This document shows, one piece after another, positions 58,667 to 64,000 of a stretch of DNA of 64,000 nt (positions are counted from its first letter, which is position 1; every line of letters starts with the position of its first letter). The notes under the pieces were generated by a model. That model searched no databases and was not told the DNA's origin. It worked only from the letters and a program-made list of their open reading frames with translations. Location of the stretch: contig JAILZL010000006.1 of the NCBI GenBank assembly GCA_023512475.1, positions 1 through 64,000 of the forward strand, written 5' to 3'. The stretch comes from Syntrophobacterales bacterium. Lineage in GTDB: Bacteria > Desulfobacterota > Desulfobaccia > Desulfobaccales > 0-14-0-80-60-11. The translations under genes and the position numbers were made by a program.

Positions 58667-60583
58667 ATGCGCCTCCGCCTCGCCTGCCTCCGCCTTCTTC
58701 TCCTCCTGGCGCTGCTGAGCGGCGCCGTCGCCCCCTCCGGGGCCGCGGAGGAGAGCATCCTCCATTTTCACAGTTTTCTGATCATTCACCCCGACGCCAC
58801 CCTGGAGGTGACGGAGACCATCCGGGTGCAGGCCGCCGGCCGGGAGATCCGCCGGGGCATCGTGCGGGAGTTTCCCACCCGCTACCGGGACCGCTTCGGG
58901 AACCCGGTGACGGTGGATTTTGACCTCCGGGAGGTCCGGCGGGACGGGCGCCCGGAGCCCTACCACCTCAAATCCGTGGCCAACGGGGTGCAGGTGTATA
59001 TCGGCCACAAGGAGGTTTTCCTGCCCCCGGGGACCTACACCTACACCCTCCGCTACCGCACTTCCCGGCAGCTGGGTTTTTTCCCGGATTTTGACGAGCT
59101 CTACTGGAATGTCACCGGCCACGGCTGGGTCTTTCCCCTTCTGGCGGCGGAGGCGGTGGTGCAGTTGCCGCCCGGGGCCCGGATGCTCCAGGCCGCGGCC
59201 TGGACCGGCCCCTACGGCTCCAAGGAGCAGGCCTGGCGACTGAGCCGGGACGCCGCCGGCCGGCCGGTCTTCACCACCACCCGGCCCCTGGCGCCCCAGG
59301 AAGGGTTCACCATCGCGGTGGCCTGGCCCAAAGGTCTGGTCACCCCGCCCTCCCCGGCCCACCGGGCCCGGTTCTTTCTCCGGGATCATCTGAGCACCCT
59401 GGCCGGCGGGGCCGGGTTCCTTCTCCTTTTGGGGTATTATGTCGTTATCTGGCGACGGGTGGGCCGGGATCCGGAACCGGGCTTCATCATCCCCCTCTTT
59501 TCTCCCCCCGCGGGCTTTTCCCCGGCGGCGGTGCGCTTTCTCACCCGGATGGGCTTCGATGACCGGGCCCTGGCCGCGGCGGTGGTGGATCTGGCGGTCA
59601 AGGGGCATCTCCTGATCCGCCAGGAGAACGGTACCTATCACCTGGTCCGCCGGACCGGCGCTACGGAGGTCCCCCGGGCCGAAGCCCGCTTTCTGTCCCG
59701 GCTGTTTGCCCAGGGGAACGAGGTCCCGCTGGGCGAGGCCCATCAGCCGCAGCTCCGGGAGGCCCGGGAGAGCCTGCAGGACAGCCTGGACCGTGAGCTG
59801 CATCGGGTCTATTTCCACACCAACTACCCCTATCTTCTTCCCGGCGGCCTCCTCACCCTCCTCATTCTGGCGGCCATGGTCCTTGCCTCCCCCTCCGGAT
59901 GGGAGGCGGCCCTTCCCGCCCTGTGGCTCACCGGGTGGAGCGCGGCCTGCTTTTTCTTGGGCTACCAGGTCTGGCAGGCCTGGCGCCGCTTCCGGGGCAG
60001 CCGCCGGGGGGGCGCCTTTCTCGCCGCCCTGGGACGCACCCTGTTTTTCCTGCCCTTTTTCGCCTTCCTTTTCCTGGGCCTCTTCTTTCTGGCCCAATCC
60101 CTGTCCGCCCTGGGGGCCCTCCTGTTTGTGGGTCTGGCGGGCACCAATGCCCTGTTTGCCCATCTCCTGAAGGCCCCCACCCTGCAGGGCCGCCGGCTGC
60201 TGGATCAGATTGAGGGCTTCCGCATGTTTCTCGCCGTGGCGGAGAGGGAGCGCCTGGAGGTGCTCCATCCTCCGGACAAGACGCCGGAATTGTTTGAAAA
60301 ATATCTCCCTTACGCCCTGGCCCTGGAAGTGGAAAACGAGTGGGCGGCGCAATTCACCGAGGTGCTGGCGGCGGCGCAGCAGGAGGGGCGGGCCTATGCC
60401 CCCCGGTGGTATCAGGGTCCCGACTGGAGTCCCACCCGGCTGACCACCTTTGCCGGCAGCTTGGGGGAGGGCTTTGCCGGCGCCATTGCCGCTGCGGCCT
60501 CCCCGCCGGGGGCCAGCTCCGGGAGCGGCGGCGGCGGCTTCTCCGGGGGCGGCGGAGGGGGCGGGGGCGGCCGGGGCTGGTGA
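58667..60583 (+). CDS. DUF2207 membrane protein
   Basis: A 638-residue protein from ATG 58667 (AAAGGGG upstream); GTG 58652, overlapping the lemA stop as GTGA, is an alternative. Signal peptide, then an extracytoplasmic DUF2207 beta domain of about 230 residues (ILHFHSFLIIHPDATLEVTETIRV; GIVREFPTRYRDRFG), a transmembrane helix (FLLLLGYYVVIW), a winged-helix-like cytosolic part, two to four more helices (about 385-490), and a C-terminal SGGGGFSGGGGGGGGG tail typical of the family. Works with LemA in an unknown envelope process. Confidence 0.9.
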   Translation: MRLRLACLRLLLLLALLSGAVAPSGAAEESILHFHSFLIIHPDATLEVTETIRVQAAGREIRRGIVREFPTRYRDRFGNPVTVDFDLREVRRDGRPEPYHLKSVANGVQVYIGHKEVFLPPGTYTYTLRYRTSRQLGFFPDFDELYWNVTGHGWVFPLLAAEAVVQLPPGARMLQAAAWTGPYGSKEQAWRLSRDAAGRPVFTTTRPLAPQEGFTIAVAWPKGLVTPPSPAHRARFFLRDHLSTLAGGAGFLLLLGYYVVIWRRVGRDPEPGFIIPLFSPPAGFSPAAVRFLTRMGFDDRALAAAVVDLAVKGHLLIRQENGTYHLVRRTGATEVPRAEARFLSRLFAQGNEVPLGEAHQPQLREARESLQDSLDRELHRVYFHTNYPYLLPGGLLTLLILAAMVLASPSGWEAALPALWLTGWSAACFFLGYQVWQAWRRFRGSRRGGAFLAALGRTLFFLPFFAFLFLGLFFLAQSLSALGALLFVGLAGTNALFAHLLKAPTLQGRRLLDQIEGFRMFLAVAERERLEVLHPPDKTPELFEKYLPYALALEVENEWAAQFTEVLAAAQQEGRAYAPRWYQGPDWSPTRLTTFAGSLGEGFAGAIAAAASPPGASSGSGGGGFSGGGGGGGGGRGW

Positions 60584-60879
60584 CAAGCTGCAGGCCACCT
60601 GGGTTTTTGTCCCCGGCCTCCGGGCTGCGGCGTTATCGGCTCCCTTCCTGGGTTCCGGGAAAAATTCAGAAAAGATTAACATAAGATATTTAAGTTTTTT
60701 AAAATGTTATATTCCAAAATTCATAATTATGGCCCTGCCGGGCTCCCGGCTCCTGCCGCCGCCTCCACAGGGGCAGGCCCCGCCCCTCCCTTCGGGCGCC
60801 GGAAAACTCATCACCCCAGTAAGCCGTAATATTTTGAAATATTAGATAGTTGACTGCAAAATCTCACACCTCTGCCCCC
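60584..60879. other. Intergenic region with AT-rich patch and inverted repeat
   Basis: 60665-60730 is AT-rich (promoter candidate without clear boxes). At 60827-60844 TAATATTT-TG-AAATATTA forms a perfect eight-pair inverted repeat, ending 36 bp before the next start; an operator is possible. Confidence 0.5.
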
Positions 60880-61962
60880 ATGGATGCCCTCCCGGACCTG
60901 ACCCCGATCTCCCTGGCCGGCACTCCCCCGGAACTGGGCCGGGCCCACGGTCTGCTCCTGGCCCGGGAGATCCGCCTGCTGCGCCGGGCCTTTTTCCGCT
61001 TCCTTTTGCGGGTGGGGATGCTGGTGGCCGCCTGGCCCCTGGCGCTCCTGTTTTATGCCCTGGGCGGCCGCTTCTGGAGCCAGGTGCCCCCCTCCCTCAA
61101 GGAGGAGATGCGGGCCCTGGCCGCCGCCGCGGACCTGGATATGGCCAGCGTGCTCCTCATCAACGTGCTGGATGATGTGGCCAACGCCCTGCCCCGCTGC
61201 TCCGCCCTGGCGGTGACCCCCCGGGCCAGCGCCACCGGCGGCGTGCTGGCGGGCCGCAACCTGGATTACCCCCTGTTCCTGGAGGTGCTGCTCCGCCAGC
61301 AGCGCCTCTTCCGGGTGAGCCCCGCGGGCGGCGTGCCCTTCCTGTCGGTGGCCTGGCCCGGATATGTGGGGGTCTGCACCGGCCTGAACCGGGCCGGGGT
61401 GGCCCTGAGCCAGCTCACCGCCATGTCCCGGCGCACCACCTTCCGGGGGGTGCCCGCGGCCCTGCGCTTCCGCCTGGCCCTGGAGCGGGGGGCCCATATC
61501 AGCGCCGCGGTCCGGGAGATCCTGGCTCATCCCGCCACCATCGGCAACAACGTGCTCCTGGCCGATCCCGCCGGGGCCCTGGTCCTGGAGCTGGCTCCGG
61601 GGGCCTGGGCCTGCCGCCGGCCGGTGGCGGGGCTCCTCACCGCCACCAACCATTTCCAGGCGCCGGAGATGGCTGGCCTCAGGGGGCGCTTTCCCCGGCG
61701 CCCGCCCGGCTCCCCCCTCTCCCCCGGGCATTTCACCTTTGCCTACAGCGTGGCCCGGGACCGCCGTCTTCAGGAACAGGCCGGGGGGCGGAAGCTTTCG
61801 CCCCGGGAGATCATGGCCATCCTGGCCGATCCCGGGATCGCCAACCCCGGTACGGTGGTCTCCGCGGTCTTCGCCCCGGCCGCAGGAACCCTGTGGCTGG
61901 CCCGGGGGCACGACACGCCGGTGAGCCGCCACCGGTGGGGGGAGATCCGGGCTCCGTGGTGA
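60880..61962 (+). CDS. C45/choloylglycine hydrolase-like (Ntn) amidohydrolase
   Basis: A 360-residue protein from ATG 60880 (TTG 60850 possible). LGRAHGLLLAREIR near 21, a hydrophobic helix near 40-65, and the nucleophile motif PRCSALAVTPRASATGGVLAGRNLDYPLF near 107-135, in which Cys would become N-terminal after self-cleavage, point to the acyl-CoA:6-aminopenicillanic acid acyltransferase/C45 group. VGVCTGLNRAGVALSQLTAM near 165 and LTATNHFQAPEM near 255 agree with the fold. Substrate unknown; such enzymes hydrolyse linear amides or N-acyl amino acids and lipids. Confidence 0.8.
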   Translation: MDALPDLTPISLAGTPPELGRAHGLLLAREIRLLRRAFFRFLLRVGMLVAAWPLALLFYALGGRFWSQVPPSLKEEMRALAAAADLDMASVLLINVLDDVANALPRCSALAVTPRASATGGVLAGRNLDYPLFLEVLLRQQRLFRVSPAGGVPFLSVAWPGYVGVCTGLNRAGVALSQLTAMSRRTTFRGVPAALRFRLALERGAHISAAVREILAHPATIGNNVLLADPAGALVLELAPGAWACRRPVAGLLTATNHFQAPEMAGLRGRFPRRPPGSPLSPGHFTFAYSVARDRRLQEQAGGRKLSPREIMAILADPGIANPGTVVSAVFAPAAGTLWLARGHDTPVSRHRWGEIRAPW

Positions 61963-62040
61963 CCCGGGCGGCTTACGGCCGCACCAATCCTGGGCGGGAA
62001 GTGTTCTCCGCTTCTTTGCGCCTTCCCCCGTTTTTGTGAA

Positions 62041-62069
62041 TTGACAGCGGCAGCGAGGTGCGTTACTAT
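62041..62069 (+). promoter_or_regulatory. Promoter of tRNA-Arg
   Basis: TTGACA (62041-62046), exactly 17 bp, TACTAT (62064-62069), 9 bp before the mature tRNA 5' end. Confidence 0.85.
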
Positions 62070-62078
62070 ACTGATAGC

Positions 62079-62155
62079 GGGCGATTAGCTCAGGTGGATA
62101 GAGCGTTGGTCTCCGGAACCAAAGGTCGGGCGTTCGAGTCGCCCATCGCCCGCCA
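62079..62155 (+). tRNA. tRNA-Arg (CCG anticodon)
   Basis: A 77-nt cloverleaf: acceptor GGGCGAT/ATCGCCC, D-arm TAGCTCAGGTGGATAGAGC, anticodon stem TTGGT/ACCAA with loop CTCCGGA (anticodon CCG, reading CGG), T-stem GGGCG/CGCCC with loop TTCGAGT, discriminator G and an encoded CCA (62153-62155). Confidence 0.95.
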
Positions 62156-62612
62156 TGTTCCGGCAATCCCACCTCGGATGCCCTCCCGGGTGGCCCTGAA
62201 TTTCCCCCCACCCCATTGAGGCGGTCACCCTGGGGCATCTTCCCCTTCCCGCCAGTCAGGGAGCTCTTATCTTATATCATTGTGGTGTCTCCCCCACCCA
62301 AGGGAAGACCGTCAGCTTCCCGGCCGCCGGCCTGAACCTCTCACCCCGGCCTGCCCTGGCTTCCGGGGGAGAGGGTGCCTGTAAGCTACCGCCCCGCCTG
62401 ATACCCTCCACCCACTCCCTGGACCCGATGGTGGAAACGGGCGCCGGCCGGGGCCCATGCCCTTTCCTTGCCGGAACCGGACCGTCAGGTCATCCGCGGT
62501 CCGGGGCCCGGTCGGGGGACGGTCAGGTCCTGCCTGAATCCGCCGCCTGCCCGGGGGCCATCGGCCCGGGTCGGTCCGGCCCCTTGTCCCTGCCCCGGGA
62601 CGGAAAGACTGC
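62156..62612. other. Intergenic region after tRNA-Arg, nothing recognised
   Basis: 457 bp, GC-rich except 62270-62285. No terminator with a T-run follows the tRNA. No duplicated tRNA 3' end, integrase or other sign of an integrated element was found. Confidence 0.5.
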
Positions 62613-63746
62613 ATGACCGAGCGTGCTGACCTGAAGCTGGCAACGCCCGCGGCGGACACCCTCCAGGTGATCCTGGCCGGGGACTGGACCCTGGGCGGCG
62701 AGCTGCCCGGGACGGCGGAGGTGGAGCGGACCCTGGCGGCCGCCGCCCCGGTGCGCACCGTGACCTTCGACTCCCGGGGCCTGGGCCATTGGGACACCGG
62801 GCTGTTGACCTTCCTCCTCCATCTGGAGCAGGTCTGCACCCGGCACCGGATCCGGCTGGACCGGGAGGGGCTGCCCCCGGGGGCGAAAAGACTCCTGGAA
62901 CTGGCCGCGGCGGTGCCGGAGAAGAAGGATGCCCGCCCCCCGGAGGGGCGGGTGTCCTTCTTTGATTTTCTGGGCCAGGAAGTGGTGCGCTTCGGTCGCG
63001 CCGCGGCGGAGCTGCTGGAGTTCATCGGGGAGGCGACCGTGGCCGTGATCCGGCTGGTCCGGGGCCGGGCCCGGTTCCGGCGGGCGGATCTTAGCCTCTA
63101 TATGCAGGCCGCCGGCGTCCAGGCCCTGCCCATCGTCTCCCTCATCTGTTTTCTGGTGGGGCTGATCCTGGCCTTCATCGGTGCCATTCAGCTGAAGCTC
63201 TTCGGGGCCCAGATTTACGTGGCGGATCTGGTGGGCATCGCCATGGTGCGTCTCATGGCCGCCATCATGACCGGCATCGTCATGGCCGGCCGCACCGGGG
63301 GCGCCTTTGCGGCCCAGCTGGGCACCATGCAGGTGAACCAGGAGATCGACGCCCTCAAAACCCTGGGCATCTGTCCCATGGAGTTTCTGGTGCTGCCCCG
63401 GATGCTGGCCCTGGCCCTGATGATGCCCCTTTTGTGCCTGTATGCCAACGTGATGGGCATTCTGGGGGGCATGGTGGTGGGCGTGGGACTGTTGGGTCTG
63501 GGCCTGGTCCCCTATTACACCCAGACGGTCCAGGCCGTGGGGCTGTGGAACCTGGGGATCGGGTTGTTTTCCGGGACGGTCTTCGGGGTGATCGTGGCCC
63601 TGGCCGGGTGCATGCGGGGCATGCAATGCGGCCGCAGCGCCGCGGCGGTGGGGGAGGCAGCCACGTCCGCGGTGGTCACCGCCATTGTGGGCATCATTGT
63701 GGCCACCGCGGCCATCACCGTCATCTGCGATGTGCTGGGAATCTGA
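62613..63746 (+). CDS. mlaE: MlaE-family ABC transporter permease with N-terminal STAS domain
   Basis: A 377-residue fusion. Residues about 1-105 look like a STAS (MlaB-like) domain (LQVILAGDWTLGG; VRTVTFDSRGLGHWDTGLLTFLLHL), and 120-377 are the MlaE permease (LPIVSLICFLVGLILAFIGAIQL; GIVMAGRTGGAFAAQLGTMQVNQEIDALKTLGI; AGCMRGMQCGRSAAAVGEAATSAVV), with five to six helices. It moves phospholipids between inner and outer membrane with MlaF. The mlaF start is 4 bp after the stop. Confidence 0.93.
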   Translation: MTERADLKLATPAADTLQVILAGDWTLGGELPGTAEVERTLAAAAPVRTVTFDSRGLGHWDTGLLTFLLHLEQVCTRHRIRLDREGLPPGAKRLLELAAAVPEKKDARPPEGRVSFFDFLGQEVVRFGRAAAELLEFIGEATVAVIRLVRGRARFRRADLSLYMQAAGVQALPIVSLICFLVGLILAFIGAIQLKLFGAQIYVADLVGIAMVRLMAAIMTGIVMAGRTGGAFAAQLGTMQVNQEIDALKTLGICPMEFLVLPRMLALALMMPLLCLYANVMGILGGMVVGVGLLGLGLVPYYTQTVQAVGLWNLGIGLFSGTVFGVIVALAGCMRGMQCGRSAAAVGEAATSAVVTAIVGIIVATAAITVICDVLGI

Positions 63747-63750
63747 GGGC

Positions 63751-64000
63751 ATGACGGCCCAAGACGCCCATATCACGGTGCGGGATCTCACCATGGCGTA
63801 TGGCGACTTCGTCCTCATGCGGGACCTGAACTTCACCATCCACCGGGGGGACATCTTCATCATCATGGGGGGGAGCGGCTGCGGCAAAAGCACCCTGATG
63901 ACCGTGCTCGTCGGCCTCAAGGCCCCGGCCAGGGGTCAGGTCCTGTACGGGGACACGGATTTCTGGGGGGCCGATCAGGAGACCCGGGACCGCCTCCTCC
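63751..64000 (+). CDS. mlaF: MlaF-type ABC transporter ATP-binding protein (3' end beyond window)
   Basis: First 83 codons of an ATPase starting at ATG 63751 (GAGGGC upstream). ITVRDLTMAYGDFVLMRDLNF, then Walker A IIMGGSGCGKSTLMTVLVGL near 38-57 and GQVLYGDTDFW. Adjacent to mlaE, so it is the energising subunit of the lipid transporter. The signature and Walker B regions lie outside the window. Confidence 0.92.
   Translation, partial: MTAQDAHITVRDLTMAYGDFVLMRDLNFTIHRGDIFIIMGGSGCGKSTLMTVLVGLKAPARGQVLYGDTDFWGADQETRDRLL

Noticed and set aside
62079..62612. tRNA-Arg as an integration site
   Set aside because: No integrase, no repeated tRNA 3' end and no composition change downstream within the window.
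1..64000. CRISPR arrays, rRNA operons, transposases, prophage genes, defence islands
   Set aside because: Looked for on both strands; none recognised beyond the decayed nuclease-like gene at 1-373.

Overview
The window is a GC-rich (by eye about two thirds G+C) bacterial chromosome segment, densely packed with housekeeping and metabolic genes. The gene content points to a strict anaerobe of the deltaproteobacterial type (Desulfobacca/Syntrophobacterales-like; inferred from gene content, not from a marker-gene tree): a four-subunit 2-oxoacid:ferredoxin oxidoreductase, a class I hybrid-cluster protein, an oxygen-independent (early cobalt) cobalamin pathway, MeaB, a NIL/4Fe-4S ferredoxin, Mla-type lipid transport and an ADP-heptose enzyme typical of a Gram-negative envelope.

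Layout. 1-373: an AT-rich, frameshifted nuclease-like gene. 399-5559 (minus): korD-korA-korB-korC followed at once by a Kef-type antiporter. 5789-8200 (minus): trpE-trpG behind a promoter, a Trp-codon leader peptide (not previously called as a gene here because of its size) and an attenuator. 8284-11102 (minus): cation-diffusion facilitator, inositol monophosphatase, rhomboid protease. 11217-15639 (plus): miaB (apparently leaderless), bifunctional nuclease, PHP hydrolase, ComF, heptose adenylyltransferase and an orphan Flp pilin. 16257-20938 (plus): PurL, NIL-ferredoxin, MFS transporter. 20955-26048 (minus): def-fmt-DUF116-cfa-rsmB. 26388-28924: a Gly-Met-rich Spy-like protein, a metallo-beta-lactamase-fold hydrolase and a secreted protein of unknown function. 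29136-34614: nadE, then phenylacetate-CoA ligase, chromate transporter and meaB. 34684-36709: an RNA uridine methyltransferase and cobO, head to head.

36725-52165 (minus) is the core of the window: a long cobalamin locus headed by a promoter and a cobalamin riboswitch with a clear terminator/antiterminator, running btuC-btuD-btuF-cbiA-cbiC-cbiL-cbiD-cbiET-cbiF-cbiG-cbiH-cbiP-cobD-cbiB. Import and de novo synthesis therefore appear to share one B12 switch at the head, although gaps of 130-630 bp (two holding copies of a dispersed repeat) may contain further promoters. cobO lies beyond the end on the other strand.

52361-64000: a lytic transglycosylase, a 1.4-kb stretch without supported genes, a secreted Pro-rich protein, hcp with a CRP/FNR-like site, lemA plus a DUF2207 membrane protein behind a 300-nt leader, a C45-type amidohydrolase, tRNA-Arg(CCG) with a near-consensus promoter, and mlaE-mlaF (mlaF cut by the window end).

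The most novel signal is a family of dispersed intergenic elements (six copies seen, four of them inside operons). The copies share a GC-rich layout with a stem-loop whose two arms change together between copies. Two genes (chrA, cbiH) also appear to start at CTG codons overlapping the preceding stop as CTGA. No transposase, integrase, rRNA or CRISPR array was seen.
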